Source of the DNA: Enterobacter cloacae complex sp. ECNIH7 | GTDB taxonomy: Bacteria; Pseudomonadota; Gammaproteobacteria; Enterobacterales; Enterobacteriaceae | Assembly: GCF_002208095.1 (NCBI RefSeq) | Contig: NZ_CP017990.1 | Span: 4,774,001-4,838,000 of the forward strand | Direction of reading: 5' to 3' | DNA length: 64,000 nt | Shown: positions 1 to 12,296 of the stretch, piece by piece | Layout of the letters: each line of letters opens with the position of its first letter | Numbering within the stretch: position 1 is the first letter of the stretch | Notes under the pieces: model-generated | Databases searched by the model: none | Seen by the model: the letters and a program-made list of their open reading frames with translations, nothing else | What the model was told of the DNA's origin: nothing | Position numbers and translations under genes: made by a program

Positions 1-184
1 AATGTTTCCAGGAATTTGCTGATATCGCGCCATAACAGGCTTTGCTATCATCACCGGTCACTGGGATGCGCTTCAGAATGCTCAAGTTCGACTCCATACT
101 TGCCGATAGCCAGCCACAGACTCTCATTCAATGTAAAGGTGCTACTGACTACACCTGTAAGAAGATAAGTAAGATGGGGAAAGC
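1..184. other. Noncoding leader before igaA
   Basis: I see no supportable gene here. In E. coli the gene left of igaA is the divergent nudE, and its start does not appear in this stretch, so it should lie outside the window. The segment should hold the igaA promoter and leader. A good ribosome binding site (GGGGAA) lies just before the igaA ATG. Confidence 0.5.
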
Positions 185-2320
185 ATGAGCACCATTTTGA
201 TTGTTCTCGCTGCTATGCTGGCCGGCGCGTTTGTTGCAGGATGGTTGTACAGGCGCCGCGTACAGCGCCGTTATCGTCTGCCCTTTTTAAATGCATTTGC
301 GGGTGCGAGCACGCGTAAACTCACGCAGGACGAGCGCGATGCGGTTGAAAACTATCTCGAAATCCTGAACCGTACCCAGTTAACGCCTGGCCCAACGGGA
401 GCCACTGCTGCGCCCGTCGCGCTAAAGCTTAATGCGCAAAGTGATACCGTGCTCTGCGTGACGCGCTCCATCACGCGCTATGGCATCACCACTGATGACC
501 CCAACAAATGGCGTTATTACCTTGATTCCGTCGAAGTGCATCTGCCCCCGTCCTGGGAGCAGTACATTAATGACGAAAACAGCGTTGAGCTGATTCACAC
601 CGATTCATTGCCTCTGGTTATCACGCTTAACGGCCATACGCTGAATGAATACCTTCAGGAAGCCCCGCGTTTTGCGCTGGAACGCGCAAGTTCAACGCAG
701 GCGTCCATTCGTGGCGAAGAGACAGAGCAGATCGAACTGCTGAACATTCGCCAGGAAACGCATGAAGAGTACGCCCTGAGCCGCCCGGACGGCATCCGTG
801 AAGCCATTCTGATCGTTGCTGCCTTCCTGCTCTTTTTTATCTGCCTGCTCACGCCGGATGTGTTTGTCCCCTGGCTGGCTGGCGGCGCGGTGCTGCTGCT
901 GGCCGGCGGGCTTTGGGGTCTCTTTGCCCCCCCGGCCAAAACCTCGTTGCGCGAGATCCACTGCCTGCGTGGGACGCCAAAGCGCTGGGGCCTGTTCGGT
1001 GAAAACGATCAGGAACATCTCAACAATATTTCGCTCGGTATTATCGACCTGATCTACCCGCGCCACTGGCAGCCGTGGATCGCGCAGGACTTAGGGCAGA
1101 AAACCGATATTGATATCTACCTTGACCGCCACGTTGTGCGCCAGGGGCGTTTCTTATCCCTGCATGATGAAGTGAAAAATTTCCCGCTTCAGCACTGGCT
1201 ACGCAGTACGGTCATTGCCGGCGGCGCCGCGCTGGTCTTAGCCATGCTGCTGCTTTTCGTGCCGCTGGATATGCCCATTAAATTCACCCTGTCGTGGATC
1301 AAAGGGGCGCAAACCATTGAAGCGAGCAGCGTCAATAAACTGGATGAAGCCGGTGTACGCGTGGGGGACACGCTGCGCCTGAAGGGGACCGGGATGTGTA
1401 ATATTCACACGCCGGGGGCGTGGAACACGCGTCAGAACTCGCCGTTCATGCCGTTCGACTGTTCGCAAATTATCTGGAACGACGCGCCGCCGCTGCCGCT
1501 GCCGGAATCCGAAGTGGTGAACAAGGCCACGGCGCTCACCCAGACGGTTAACCGCCAGCTGCACCCGAAACCGGACGATGATTCGCGCGTCAGCCCCGCG
1601 CTGCGCTCGGCCATTCAGAAATCAGGCATGGTTCTGCTGGATGATTTTGGTGACATCGTCCTGAAAACGCAGGATTTATGCTCCTCTCAGGATGAGTGCA
1701 TACGCCTTAAAAACGCCCTGGTAAACCTGGGGAACAGCAAAGACTGGGACTCGCTGGTGAAACGCGCCGAAGCGGGACGACTGGATGGCGTTAATGTCCT
1801 GCTGCGTCCGGTGAGCGCTGAATCGCTGGATAACCTGGTCGCCACCTCGACGTCGCCGTTCATGATGCGCGAGACCACCCGCGCGGCTCAGGCGCTGAAC
1901 AGCCCGGCGCCGGGCGGCTTTGTGATAGCAAGCGATGAAGGCAGCGACCTGGTCGATCAGCCCTACCCGCAGGTCGCGCTTTATGACTACCCGGCTCAGG
2001 AGCAGTGGAGCCAGTTCCAGCGCCTGGCGCAGATGCTGATGCAAACGCCGTTCAGCGCCGAAGGGATTGTCACGAGTATTTATACCGACGCCAACGGCAC
2101 TCGCCATATCGGCCTGCATCGGATGCCGGATAGCGCAGGCTTGTGGCGTTACATCGGCACCTCTCTGCTGATGACCGCGATGCTGATCGCCATTTTCTGG
2201 AACGGCTTTATGGCCCTGCGCCGCTACCAGCGCTCGCGCACCCGGCTTGCCGACATCCAGCAGTATTATGAAAACTGCCTCAATCCTAAGCTGATCCCCT
2301 CGTCTGAGAGCCTGATCTGA
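185..2320 (+). CDS. igaA: IgaA, inner-membrane repressor of the Rcs envelope stress system
   Basis: This 711-residue protein has the same length as E. coli YrfF/IgaA and matches it throughout, including the late segment LLDDFGDIVLK and the C-terminal SESLI. It has an N-terminal membrane segment (about 3-22), a pair near 205-250, another near 340-362 and a last one near 655-675, with a large periplasmic region between the last two. IgaA-family proteins hold the Rcs phosphorelay off by contacting RcsD and are usually essential in rcs+ cells. The ATG is preceded by GGGGAAAG. yrfG starts 67 bases downstream. The assignment is by family recognition and is firm. Confidence 0.96.
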   Translation: MSTILIVLAAMLAGAFVAGWLYRRRVQRRYRLPFLNAFAGASTRKLTQDERDAVENYLEILNRTQLTPGPTGATAAPVALKLNAQSDTVLCVTRSITRYGITTDDPNKWRYYLDSVEVHLPPSWEQYINDENSVELIHTDSLPLVITLNGHTLNEYLQEAPRFALERASSTQASIRGEETEQIELLNIRQETHEEYALSRPDGIREAILIVAAFLLFFICLLTPDVFVPWLAGGAVLLLAGGLWGLFAPPAKTSLREIHCLRGTPKRWGLFGENDQEHLNNISLGIIDLIYPRHWQPWIAQDLGQKTDIDIYLDRHVVRQGRFLSLHDEVKNFPLQHWLRSTVIAGGAALVLAMLLLFVPLDMPIKFTLSWIKGAQTIEASSVNKLDEAGVRVGDTLRLKGTGMCNIHTPGAWNTRQNSPFMPFDCSQIIWNDAPPLPLPESEVVNKATALTQTVNRQLHPKPDDDSRVSPALRSAIQKSGMVLLDDFGDIVLKTQDLCSSQDECIRLKNALVNLGNSKDWDSLVKRAEAGRLDGVNVLLRPVSAESLDNLVATSTSPFMMRETTRAAQALNSPAPGGFVIASDEGSDLVDQPYPQVALYDYPAQEQWSQFQRLAQMLMQTPFSAEGIVTSIYTDANGTRHIGLHRMPDSAGLWRYIGTSLLMTAMLIAIFWNGFMALRRYQRSRTRLADIQQYYENCLNPKLIPSSESLI

Positions 2321-2387
2321 TAACGTCGTTGCGCGGCAAGATGTGCTACCCTGTCGCGCACGTTTCTTCTGGCTGGAGTTCCCCCTT

Positions 2388-3071
2388 ATGCATCTTGATA
2401 TCGCCTGGCAGGAGGTAGATACCGTTCTGCTGGATATGGACGGCACGCTGCTCGATCTCGCCTTTGATAACTATTTCTGGCAAACGCTGGTGCCTGAAAC
2501 CTATGGCGAGCAGCAGGGGATCTCCCCGGCAGAAGCGCAGGCATTCATTCGTTCGCAATATAGCGCGGTGCAACATACGCTAAACTGGTACTGTCTTGAC
2601 TACTGGAGCGAGCGCCTCGGTTTGGATATTTGTGCCATGACCACCGCCCAGGGCCCGCGCGCCGTTCTGCGCGAGGACACCGTGCCCTTTCTGGATGCGC
2701 TGAAAGCCAGCGGCAAGCGCCGTATTTTGCTGACCAACGCGCATCCACATAATCTGGCGGTGAAGCTGGAGCATACGGGTCTGGCGTCGCACCTTGATTT
2801 ATTACTTTCCACCCACACATTTGGTTATCCGAAAGAGGATCAGCGGTTGTGGCATGCGGTGAGGGAAGAGACGGGTTTGCAGCCAGAACGTACGCTGTTC
2901 ATTGATGACAGCGAGCCCATTCTGGATTCTGCGGCAAGGTTTGGCATTCGCTACTGTCTGGGCGTGACCAATCCTGACTCTGGCCTGGCTGAAAAAAGCT
3001 ATCTGCGCCACCCTGGGCTGAACGACTATCGCCAGATGATCCCCTCACTGACCGTGAAGGAGACGCCATGA
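2388..3071 (+). CDS. yrfG: GMP/IMP nucleotidase YrfG, HAD family
   Basis: A haloacid dehalogenase-type phosphatase of 227 residues. Motif I is LLDMDGTLLDL near residue 15, motif II LLTNAHPHN near 110 and motif III FIDDSEPIL near 170. The E. coli homologue hydrolyses GMP and IMP. I chose the ATG that gives MHLDIAWQEVD, which matches the E. coli start and has a GGAG upstream. A longer reading frame begins at 2343 but has no family support. The stop overlaps the hslR start by four bases (ATGA), so the two are translationally coupled. Confidence 0.93.
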   Translation: MHLDIAWQEVDTVLLDMDGTLLDLAFDNYFWQTLVPETYGEQQGISPAEAQAFIRSQYSAVQHTLNWYCLDYWSERLGLDICAMTTAQGPRAVLREDTVPFLDALKASGKRRILLTNAHPHNLAVKLEHTGLASHLDLLLSTHTFGYPKEDQRLWHAVREETGLQPERTLFIDDSEPILDSAARFGIRYCLGVTNPDSGLAEKSYLRHPGLNDYRQMIPSLTVKETP

Positions 3072-3469
3072 AAGAAAAACCCTCTGACGGGGTAAGACTG
3101 GATAAATGGCTGTGGGCAGCGCGTTTTTACAAAACACGCGCCCTTGCCCGCGAGATGGTTGACGGCGGAAAAGTGCATTACAACGGCCAGCGCAGCAAAC
3201 CGAGCAAGCTGGTTGAGCTAAATGCCACCTTAACGCTGCGTCAGGGCAACGATGAACGTACTGTGGTGATTAAAGCCGTTACCGAACAGCGTCGACCCGC
3301 AGCGGAAGCCGTACTGCTTTATGAAGAGACGGCGGAGAGCATTGAAAAGCGCGAGAAGACCGCGCTGGCGCGCAAAATGAACGCGCTGACGATGCCCCAC
3401 CCGGACCGGCGACCGGATAAAAAAGAGCGCCGCGATCTGATGAAATTTAAACACGGTGAGACTGATTAA
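3068..3469 (+). CDS. hslR: Hsp15, ribosome-associated heat shock protein
   Basis: A small basic protein of 133 residues with an N-terminal S4 RNA-binding domain ([16 protein letters not shown] onward, about residues 9-70) and a lysine/arginine-rich tail. Hsp15 binds free 50S subunits that still carry a nascent chain and helps recycle them after heat shock. Its start overlaps the yrfG stop in ATGA, and hslO follows after 23 bases, so yrfG-hslR-hslO reads as one unit. Length and motifs agree with the E. coli protein. Confidence 0.95.
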   Translation: MKEKPSDGVRLDKWLWAARFYKTRALAREMVDGGKVHYNGQRSKPSKLVELNATLTLRQGNDERTVVIKAVTEQRRPAAEAVLLYEETAESIEKREKTALARKMNALTMPHPDRRPDKKERRDLMKFKHGETD

Positions 3470-3492
3470 CCTCACCCGCACGAGAGATGAAA

Positions 3493-4371
3493 ATGGCCCA
3501 ACACGACCAATTACACCGCTATCTGTTTGAACAATTCGCCGTGCGCGGCGAGCTGGTCACCGTATCCGAAACCTGGAAACAGATTCTGGAAAACCACAAC
3601 TACCCGCTGCCGGTGAAGACCCTGTTGGGCGAACTGCTGGTTGCCACCAGCCTGCTGACGGCTACGCTGAAGTTTGCCGGTGATATCACCGTGCAGCTGC
3701 AGGGTGACGGCCCGATGACGCTGGCGGTGATCAACGGCAATAACCAGCAGCAGATGCGCGGCGTGGCGCGCGTTCAGGGCGACGTGCCTGAAAATGCAGA
3801 CCTCAAAACGCTGGTGGGTAATGGCTACCTGGTGATCACCATCTCCCCTGAGGAAGGCGAGCGCTATCAGGGCGTGGTGGGTCTGGAAGGCGATACCCTG
3901 GCAGCCTGCCTGGAAGATTACTTCATGCGTTCTGAACAGCTGCCGACGCGTCTCTTCATCCGCACCGGTGAAGTGGACGGTCAGCCTGCTGCCGGCGGTA
4001 TGCTGCTGCAGGTTCTGCCTGCGCAGGACGCGCAGACCAATGACTTTGAGCACCTGGCAACGCTGACCGAAACCATCAAAGCGGAAGAGCTGTTCAACCT
4101 GTCGGCGACCGACGTGCTGTGGCGTCTGTACCACGAAGAAGAAGTGACGGTTTACGATCCGCAGTCCGTGGAATTTAAGTGCACCTGCTCCCGCGAGCGC
4201 TGCGCTGGCGCGCTGAAAACCCTGCCGGATGAAGAGATCGACAGCATCATGGCGGAAGACGGCGAAATTGATATGCACTGTGACTACTGCGGTACGCACT
4301 ACGTGTTCAATTCGATGGATATCGCTGAGATCCGCAATAACGCCTCCCCGGCGGATCCGCAGGTTCACTAA
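3493..4371 (+). CDS. hslO: Hsp33, redox-regulated holdase chaperone
   Basis: Hsp33 of 292 residues. The zinc-binding redox switch is intact: a CxC (C232, C234 in KCTCSRERC) and a CxxC (C265, C268 in CDYCG) near the C terminus. Oxidation releases zinc, unfolds this domain and activates the protein as an ATP-independent holdase. The start giving [10 protein letters not shown] matches the E. coli length. An in-frame ATG two codons upstream (3487) is possible but less likely. In K-12 yhgE lies between this operon and pckA; here it is absent. Confidence 0.96.
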   Translation: MAQHDQLHRYLFEQFAVRGELVTVSETWKQILENHNYPLPVKTLLGELLVATSLLTATLKFAGDITVQLQGDGPMTLAVINGNNQQQMRGVARVQGDVPENADLKTLVGNGYLVITISPEEGERYQGVVGLEGDTLAACLEDYFMRSEQLPTRLFIRTGEVDGQPAAGGMLLQVLPAQDAQTNDFEHLATLTETIKAEELFNLSATDVLWRLYHEEEVTVYDPQSVEFKCTCSRERCAGALKTLPDEEIDSIMAEDGEIDMHCDYCGTHYVFNSMDIAEIRNNASPADPQVH

Positions 4372-4379
4372 ACCCCTTT

Positions 4380-4426
4380 CCCCTCACCCTAACCCTCTCC
4401 CCTTTTGGAGAGGCTGGTGTGAGGGG
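4380..4426. repeat. REP-like palindrome (CCCTCACCC family)
   Basis: An imperfect inverted repeat: CCCCTCAC at the left end pairs with GTGAGGGG at the right end, with CCTCTCC/GGAGAGG inside. Copies of the same family recur near 6394, 11714, 27012, 29118, 30858, 30904 and 42446, always between genes. Confidence 0.75.
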
Positions 4427-4491
4427 CAAAAACCCCCGCTTAAGCTGAATCGTTTTCCTTATGTAACTCTTACGTAATTTTCTTACGTGTA

Positions 4492-4507
4492 TGCGATTAC
4501 ATTCACA
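4492..4507. promoter_or_regulatory. Predicted CRP-cAMP site upstream of pckA
   Basis: TGCGA-N6-TCACA matches the CRP consensus TGTGA-N6-TCACA in 9 of 10 positions. E. coli pckA is induced by CRP-cAMP during growth on gluconeogenic carbon, so position and target agree. Confidence 0.7.
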
Positions 4508-4728
4508 TTCTTTCCGATAAAATCACCACTCTTTAACCTTTTCGGAACATTTTCCCCAACCAAAAAGCGATTCCTGCGATAATCCGCCTGCGCTGTGACT
4601 GGAGTCGCAGCGTTTTCCGTTAGTAAGGGTTTTGTCCAGATGCGTAAATCTATGAGCCCCGTCGCGGTTAACACCCTCAGAAAAACCCTACAATTTCAGG
4701 CAGTACATATTGGCTAAGGAGCAGTGAT

Positions 4729-6348
4729 ATGCGTGTTACTGGTTTAACCCCGCAAGATCTCAAGGCTTATGGTATTCACGACGTCCAGGAAATCGTCTAC
4801 AACCCCGACTACGATACGCTGTATCAGGAAGAGCTCAATCCAGCACTGGAAGGATACGAGCGTGGTGTGTTGACGAATCTTGGTGCTATCGCCGTCGATA
4901 CCGGTATCTTTACCGGTCGTTCGCCGAAAGATAAGTATATCGTCCGAGACGAAACCACCCGCGATACGCTGTGGTGGGCTGACAAGGGCAAAGGGAAGAA
5001 CGACAACAAACCGCTCTCCCCGGAAACCTGGCAGCACCTGAAAGGGCTCGTCACCCATCAACTTTCCGGCAAGCGTCTGTTTATTGTCGACGCTTTCTGC
5101 GGCGCTAACGCCGATACCCGTCTCTCCGTGCGTTTTATCACTGAAGTGGCCTGGCAGGCGCATTTCGTGAAAAACATGTTTATTCGTCCAACCGACGAAG
5201 AGCTGCAGGATTTCACCCCGGATTTCATCGTGATGAACGGTGCGAAATGCACTAACCCACAGTGGAAAGAGCAGGGTCTGAACTCCGAAAACTTTGTGGC
5301 CTTCAACCTGACCGAACGTATCCAGCTGATCGGCGGTACCTGGTACGGCGGCGAAATGAAGAAAGGGATGTTCTCGGTCATGAACTACCTGCTGCCGCTG
5401 CGCGGTATCGCCTCCATGCACTGCTCGGCTAACGTCGGTGAAAAAGGCGACGTGGCGGTATTCTTCGGCCTGTCCGGCACCGGGAAAACCACCCTGTCCA
5501 CCGATCCAAAACGTCGCCTGATTGGCGATGACGAACACGGCTGGGATGACGACGGCGTATTCAACTTTGAAGGCGGCTGCTACGCGAAGACCATTCGCCT
5601 GTCTGAAGAGGCCGAGCCGGATATCTTCCACGCGATCCGTCGCGATGCGCTGCTGGAAAACGTCACCGTGCGTGCCGACGGCTCCATCGACTTCGACGAT
5701 GCGTCGAAAACGGAAAACACCCGCGTCTCTTACCCGATCTACCACATCGACAATATCGTGAAGCCGGTGTCAAAAGCGGGTCATGCCACGAAGGTCATTT
5801 TCCTGACGGCGGATGCGTTCGGCGTGCTGCCTCCGGTGTCTCGCCTGACGGCCAGCCAGACGCAGTACCACTTCCTCTCCGGCTTCACCGCCAAGCTGGC
5901 GGGTACCGAGCGCGGCGTGACGGAGCCAACCCCAACCTTCTCCGCCTGCTTCGGCGCGGCTTTCCTGTCGCTGCACCCGACGCAGTACGCTGAAGTGCTG
6001 GTGAAACGCATGCAGGCATCCGGCGCGCAGGCCTACCTGGTGAACACCGGCTGGAACGGTACCGGCAAACGTATCTCTATCAAAGATACCCGCGCGATTA
6101 TCGACGCCATTCTGGATGGTTCTCTTGACGACGCCGAAACCTTTACGCTGCCGATGTTTGACCTGGCGATCCCAACGTCGCTGCCGGGTGTGGATACGCA
6201 TATCCTCGACCCGCGCAACACGTACGGTTCTCCGGAGCAGTGGCGCGAGAAAGCGGAATCGCTGGCGAAGCTGTTTATCGAGAACTTCGAGAAGTATACC
6301 GATACCCCGGCGGGTGCTGCGCTGGTGAGCGCAGGACCGAAGCTGTAG
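4729..6348 (+). CDS. pckA: Phosphoenolpyruvate carboxykinase (ATP)
   Basis: A 539-residue enzyme that converts oxaloacetate and ATP to phosphoenolpyruvate, ADP and CO2, the committed step of gluconeogenesis from TCA intermediates. The kinase-1a loop [11 protein letters not shown] lies near residue 246, followed by the metal-binding [11 protein letters not shown]. The substrate-binding [12 protein letters not shown] lies near residue 60. The start has AGGAG eight bases upstream. The gene stands alone, with a CRP site upstream and an intrinsic terminator directly after the stop. Identity with the E. coli protein is high throughout. Confidence 0.98.
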   Translation: MRVTGLTPQDLKAYGIHDVQEIVYNPDYDTLYQEELNPALEGYERGVLTNLGAIAVDTGIFTGRSPKDKYIVRDETTRDTLWWADKGKGKNDNKPLSPETWQHLKGLVTHQLSGKRLFIVDAFCGANADTRLSVRFITEVAWQAHFVKNMFIRPTDEELQDFTPDFIVMNGAKCTNPQWKEQGLNSENFVAFNLTERIQLIGGTWYGGEMKKGMFSVMNYLLPLRGIASMHCSANVGEKGDVAVFFGLSGTGKTTLSTDPKRRLIGDDEHGWDDDGVFNFEGGCYAKTIRLSEEAEPDIFHAIRRDALLENVTVRADGSIDFDDASKTENTRVSYPIYHIDNIVKPVSKAGHATKVIFLTADAFGVLPPVSRLTASQTQYHFLSGFTAKLAGTERGVTEPTPTFSACFGAAFLSLHPTQYAEVLVKRMQASGAQAYLVNTGWNGTGKRISIKDTRAIIDAILDGSLDDAETFTLPMFDLAIPTSLPGVDTHILDPRNTYGSPEQWREKAESLAKLFIENFEKYTDTPAGAALVSAGPKL

Positions 6349-6360
6349 GTAAAAACAAAA

Positions 6361-6383
6361 AGGCAACGAAAGTTGCCTTTTTT
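6361..6383 (+). terminator. Intrinsic terminator of pckA
   Basis: The stem AGGCAAC/GTTGCCT with a GAAA loop is followed by a run of T residues, starting 13 bases after the pckA stop. Confidence 0.9.
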
Positions 6384-6391
6384 AATGTTTT

Positions 6392-6486
6392 CTCCCTCTC
6401 CCCGCGGGAGAGGGGCGGGGTGGTGAGGGCATCAGACCGCAGAGACCGCATTTTGTCGGGTGGCGGCTTCACTTTACCCGACCTAT
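6392..6486. repeat. REP-like repeat pair between pckA and envZ
   Basis: Two elements lie side by side. The first contains CCCTCTCCCCGCGGGAGAGG (6394-6413) followed by the shared flank GGTGAGGGCATCAGACCGCA. The second (6454-6486) has TGTCGGGTGG and TTTACCCGACCTA arms, the other repeat family of this window. Both sit between two convergent genes. Confidence 0.7.
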
Positions 6487-6515
6487 AAAAAAGGGTGGCA
6501 ATTGCCACCCTTTTT

Positions 6516-6517
<2 letters not shown>
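6487..6517 (-). terminator. Terminator of ompR-envZ
   Basis: The perfect palindrome GGGTGGCAATTGCCACCC (6493-6510) is flanked by A and T runs, so it could work in both directions. It overlaps the envZ stop codon. Confidence 0.88.
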
Positions 6518-8578
<2,061 letters not shown>

Positions 8579-8810
8579 TGTGTGTACTCCCAAAGGTTCG
8601 GATAGTCTTTGTAACAGCGTATTCTAAAAAAGTGCACGTATTCGACCAGTTAATTCTGGTATAAATTCTAGTCGAAATTGTTACAAAGCATATTTAACAG
8701 CAGCTTATCTGCTCATTTCATCACATAAATCATTATTAATCCTGTCTGTTACACTGTGTGGTACGTATTGTGCGCAAGACAGTTAACCGGCAGGTAGCAA
8801 AGGCTTTACC

Positions 8811-9284
8811 ATGAAAACGCCCCTGATCACCCGCGAAGGGTACGAAAAGCTCAAAAAAGAGATGGATTACCTCTGGCGCGAAGAGCGTCCTGAAGTCACC
8901 AAAAAGGTGACCTGGGCGGCAAGCCTGGGCGATCGCAGCGAAAACGCTGACTACCAGTACAACAAAAAGCGGCTGCGCGAAATTGACCGCCGGGTTCGCT
9001 ATCTGACGAAGTGCCTCGAGAATCTCAAAATTGTCGATTACTCCCCGCAGCAGGAGGGCAAAGTGTTCTTCGGCGCGTGGGTGGAGATTGAAAACGACGA
9101 TGGCGACACCCTGCGTTTTCGCATTGTCGGCTACGATGAAATTTTTGGTCGTAAGGATTACATCTCAATCGACTCCCCGATGGCCCGCGCGCTGCTGAAA
9201 AAGGAAGTGGGCGATCTGGCCGTCGTTCAGACCCCTGGTGGTGAAGCCAGCTGGTACGTCAATGAGATCGTCTACGTAAAATAG
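8811..9284 (+). CDS. greB: Transcript cleavage factor GreB
   Basis: This 157-residue protein consists of an N-terminal coiled coil (about residues 10-75) with the acidic tip SLGDRSENADYQYNKKRL, and a C-terminal FKBP-like domain. GreB enters the secondary channel of RNA polymerase and stimulates cleavage of backtracked transcripts. The conserved tip acids (D and E in GDRSENADY) are present. yhgF follows after 87 bases in the same direction. Confidence 0.96.
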   Translation: MKTPLITREGYEKLKKEMDYLWREERPEVTKKVTWAASLGDRSENADYQYNKKRLREIDRRVRYLTKCLENLKIVDYSPQQEGKVFFGAWVEIENDDGDTLRFRIVGYDEIFGRKDYISIDSPMARALLKKEVGDLAVVQTPGGEASWYVNEIVYVK

Positions 9285-9371
9285 TCCGAGAGCGCCCTCC
9301 CCGGCTGGCATTTTGCCGTGTCAGCCCGTATAACTATCCCCTGATTTTTCGACTCAACAGATGATAAAGCC

Positions 9372-11702
9372 ATGATGAAAGATTCGCTCTGCCGCATTAT
9401 TGCGGGTGATATTCAGGCCAGAGCCGAACAGGTAGAAGCTGCCGTTCGCCTGCTTGATGAAGGGAACACCGTGCCGTTTATTGCACGCTATCGTAAGGAA
9501 GTCACCGGCGGTCTGGATGACACGCAGCTGCGTAACCTGGAGACCCGTCTGGGCTATCTGCGCGAGCTGGAAGAACGTCGTCAGGCGATCCTCAAATCCA
9601 TCGGCGAACAGGGCAAGCTGACCAGCGAGCTGGAAAGCGCCATCAACGGCACCCTGAGCAAAACCGAACTCGAAGATCTCTATCTGCCGTACAAACCGAA
9701 GCGCCGCACGCGCGGGCAGATTGCGATTGAAGCGGGTCTTGAGCCGCTGGCCGACCTGCTGTGGAACGAGCCGTCCCACGACCCGGAAACCGAAGCGGCG
9801 AAATTCATCGACGCCGACAAAGGCGTAGCGGACACCAAGGCCGCCCTCGACGGCGCGCGCTACATTCTGATGGAGCGCTTCGCCGAAGACGCCGCCCTGC
9901 TCGCTAAAGTGCGTGATTACCTGTGGAAGAATGCCCACATCGTCTCTACCGTCGTCGCGGGTAAAGAGGAAGAAGGCGCGAAATTCCGCGACTACTTCGA
10001 TCACCACGAACCGATCTCTACCGCCCCTTCACACCGTGCGCTGGCGATGTTCCGCGGCCGCAACGAAGGCGTGCTCCAGCTCTCCCTGAACGCCGACCCG
10101 CAGTTTGACGAGCCGCCGAAAGAGAGCCACTGCGAGCAGATCATTATCGACCATCTCGGCCTGCGCCTGAACAACGCCCCGGCGGACAGCTGGCGCAAAG
10201 GCGTGGTGAGCTGGACCTGGCGCATCAAGGTGCTGATGCACCTCGAAACCGAGCTGATGGGCACCGTGCGCGAGCGCGCCGAAGATGAAGCGATTAACGT
10301 CTTCGCCCGTAACCTGCACGACCTGCTGATGGCCGCCCCTGCCGGCCTGCGCGCGACCATGGGTCTCGATCCGGGCCTGCGTACCGGAGTGAAGGTCGCT
10401 GTGGTTGACGGCACCGGCAAGCTGGTGGCGACCGATACCATCTATCCGCACACCGGTCAGGCAGCGAAAGCGGCCGTCGTGGTGGCGGCGCTGTGCGAAA
10501 AATACAACGTGGAGCTGGTTGCCATCGGCAACGGTACGGCCTCACGCGAAACCGAGCGTTTCTACCTCGACGTGCAGAAGCAGTTCCCGAAAGTGACGGC
10601 GCAGAAAGTGATCGTCAGCGAAGCGGGGGCATCCGTCTATTCCGCGTCCGAGCTGGCGGCCCAGGAGTTCCCGGACCTGGACGTTTCCCTGCGCGGTGCG
10701 GTCTCTATCGCTCGCCGCCTGCAGGATCCGCTGGCGGAGCTGGTGAAGATCGACCCGAAATCCATCGGCGTGGGCCAGTATCAGCACGACGTGAGCCAGA
10801 CTCAGCTGGCGCGCAAGCTGGATGCGGTGGTGGAAGACTGCGTAAACGCCGTCGGCGTTGACCTGAACACCGCCTCCGTTCCCCTGCTGACCCGCGTGGC
10901 GGGCTTAACCCGCATGATGGCGCAGAATATCGTCGCCTGGCGTGATGAGAACGGCCAGTTCCAGAACCGTCAGCAGCTGCTGAAGGTGAGCCGTCTGGGG
11001 CCAAAAGCCTTTGAGCAGTGTGCAGGCTTCCTGCGAATCAACCACGGCGATAACCCGCTGGATGCCTCCACCGTTCACCCGGAAGCGTACCCGGTTGTGG
11101 AGCGCATTCTGGCCGCCACCCAGCAGGCGCTGAAAGATCTCATGGGTGACAGCAGCGCCCTGCGCAACCTGAAAGCCGTTGATTTCACCGACGACAAATT
11201 TGGTGTCCCAACCGTCACCGACATCATCAAAGAGCTGGAAAAGCCGGGCCGCGATCCGCGTCCTGAGTTCAAAACGGCGACCTTTGCTGACGGCGTGGAA
11301 ACCATGAACGACCTGCTGCCCGGCATGGTGCTGGAGGGCGCGGTGACCAACGTCACCAACTTTGGCGCGTTTGTGGATATCGGCGTGCATCAGGACGGCC
11401 TGGTGCATATCTCATCCCTCGCCGACAAGTTCGTTGAAGACCCGCACACCGTGGTTAAAGCGGGTGACATCGTGAAGGTCAAAGTGCTGGAAGTGGATCT
11501 GCAGCGCAAGCGTATCGCGCTGACCATGCGTCTGGACGAGCAGCCGGGCGACACCAGCGCGCGCCGCGGCGGCAATGGCGGTGGCCGCGAGCAGCAGCGC
11601 CCGGCCGCGAAAGCGGCAAAACCGCGCGGACGTGATGCTCAGCCTGCAGGCAACAGCGCGATGATGGATGCGCTGGCGGCAGCGATGGGTAAGAAACGCT
11701 AA
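9372..11702 (+). CDS. yhgF: Tex-family RNA-binding protein YhgF
   Basis: A 776-residue Tex protein. It has an N-terminal helical Tex domain, a YqgF/RNase H-like fold ([15 protein letters not shown] near residue 335), a helix-hairpin-helix region ([15 protein letters not shown] near 500) and a C-terminal S1 RNA-binding domain ([20 protein letters not shown], about 650-720). The tail is rich in glycine, arginine and alanine. Tex homologues bind RNA polymerase-associated RNA and affect transcription and stress tolerance; the exact role in enterobacteria is unsettled. Two adjacent ATG codons are possible starts. Confidence 0.94.
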   Translation: MMKDSLCRIIAGDIQARAEQVEAAVRLLDEGNTVPFIARYRKEVTGGLDDTQLRNLETRLGYLRELEERRQAILKSIGEQGKLTSELESAINGTLSKTELEDLYLPYKPKRRTRGQIAIEAGLEPLADLLWNEPSHDPETEAAKFIDADKGVADTKAALDGARYILMERFAEDAALLAKVRDYLWKNAHIVSTVVAGKEEEGAKFRDYFDHHEPISTAPSHRALAMFRGRNEGVLQLSLNADPQFDEPPKESHCEQIIIDHLGLRLNNAPADSWRKGVVSWTWRIKVLMHLETELMGTVRERAEDEAINVFARNLHDLLMAAPAGLRATMGLDPGLRTGVKVAVVDGTGKLVATDTIYPHTGQAAKAAVVVAALCEKYNVELVAIGNGTASRETERFYLDVQKQFPKVTAQKVIVSEAGASVYSASELAAQEFPDLDVSLRGAVSIARRLQDPLAELVKIDPKSIGVGQYQHDVSQTQLARKLDAVVEDCVNAVGVDLNTASVPLLTRVAGLTRMMAQNIVAWRDENGQFQNRQQLLKVSRLGPKAFEQCAGFLRINHGDNPLDASTVHPEAYPVVERILAATQQALKDLMGDSSALRNLKAVDFTDDKFGVPTVTDIIKELEKPGRDPRPEFKTATFADGVETMNDLLPGMVLEGAVTNVTNFGAFVDIGVHQDGLVHISSLADKFVEDPHTVVKAGDIVKVKVLEVDLQRKRIALTMRLDEQPGDTSARRGGNGGGREQQRPAAKAAKPRGRDAQPAGNSAMMDALAAAMGKKR

Positions 11703-11713
11703 GGCTGTCAATG

Positions 11714-11750
11714 CCCCTCACCCTAACCCTCTCCCCAAAGGGGAGAGGGG
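11714..11750. repeat. REP-like palindrome (CCCTCACCC family)
   Basis: CCCCTCACCC is followed by the near-perfect hairpin CCTCTCCCCAAAGGGGAGAGG, directly after yhgF. It may end or stabilise the yhgF transcript. Confidence 0.75.
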
Positions 11751-11906
11751 ATCGCACGGTGCGGTCTTTTCCCCTCGTCCTCATGGGTGGGGGAATAAAT
11801 TCATATCGAAATATATGAAACCGATTGCATAGCCATATTTAAACCACGAATTATCACCCCGTTAACAAATACTCCCCTTTTCGTTTTCCAGGCAATTCAG
11901 CAAATA

Positions 11907-11920
11907 TTGAGCCAGGTCAA
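11907..11920. promoter_or_regulatory. Predicted FNR site upstream of feoA
   Basis: TTGAGCCAGGTCAA is symmetrical and differs from the consensus TTGAT-N4-ATCAA only at the two inner arm bases. E. coli feoABC is induced by FNR without oxygen, when ferrous iron is available. Confidence 0.6.
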
Positions 11921-11977
11921 ACAGGCCGTAAATTAATACCGTAAACAACATTCCGTCACAGTTTTAATATTGCTGAT

Positions 11978-11996
11978 AAAAACTATTCTCATTATC
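11978..11996. promoter_or_regulatory. Predicted Fur box upstream of feoA
   Basis: AAAAACTATTCTCATTATC agrees with the 19-base Fur consensus at 13 positions, including an intact right half TCATTATC. It lies about 45 bases before feoA, where Fur-Fe2+ would repress. Confidence 0.6.
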
Positions 11997-12038
11997 ATCC
12001 CATAGTAGATAATTTAACCTTTCGTGGAATCAGGCGTT

Positions 12039-12266
12039 ATGCAATTCACTCCAGACAGTGCATGGAAGATTACCGGTTTTACCCGCGAAATTAGCCCGGC
12101 CTATCGGCAAAAGCTGCTGTCGCTGGGCATGCTGCCCGGCTCGTCATTCCAGGTCGTGCGCGTGGCGCCGCTGGGCGATCCGGTTCACATCGAAACCCGC
12201 CGCGTGAATCTGGTGCTGCGTAAGAAAGACCTCGCGTTAATAGAAGTCGAAGCCTTATCCCGATAA
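12039..12266 (+). CDS. feoA: FeoA, ferrous iron transport accessory protein
   Basis: A 75-residue SH3-like cytoplasmic protein needed for FeoB-mediated Fe2+ uptake. The start giving [11 protein letters not shown] matches the E. coli length; the frame extends five codons upstream without support. Conserved features include LGMLPGSSF and [17 protein letters not shown]. feoB follows after 30 bases and feoC after that, forming one operon behind predicted FNR and Fur sites. Confidence 0.95.
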   Translation: MQFTPDSAWKITGFTREISPAYRQKLLSLGMLPGSSFQVVRVAPLGDPVHIETRRVNLVLRKKDLALIEVEALSR

Positions 12267-12296
12267 CAAGCCAGCGGTTTCAGTGAGTCTAAAAAA

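Larger units (their letters stand above)
4372..4728. other. hslO-pckA intergenic region
   Basis: This 357-base gap has no supportable gene. It begins with a REP-like palindrome (4380-4426) that probably ends hslO transcripts. It continues into an AT-rich stretch with a good CRP site (4492-4507), and finishes with AGGAG just before the pckA ATG. It should contain the pckA promoter. Confidence 0.7.
11703..12038. other. yhgF-feoA intergenic region
   Basis: This 336-base gap has no gene. It begins with a REP-like palindrome (11714-11750). It then becomes AT-rich and holds an FNR-type site and a Fur-type site ahead of feoA. Confidence 0.7.

Noticed and set aside
4483..4674. A 63-codon minus-strand frame upstream of pckA
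   Set aside because: It covers the CRP site and promoter region, and nothing in its sequence resembles a known small protein.
4744..5745. A 333-codon minus-strand frame inside pckA
   Set aside because: Antisense shadow of a strongly conserved gene with no ribosome binding site or family motif.
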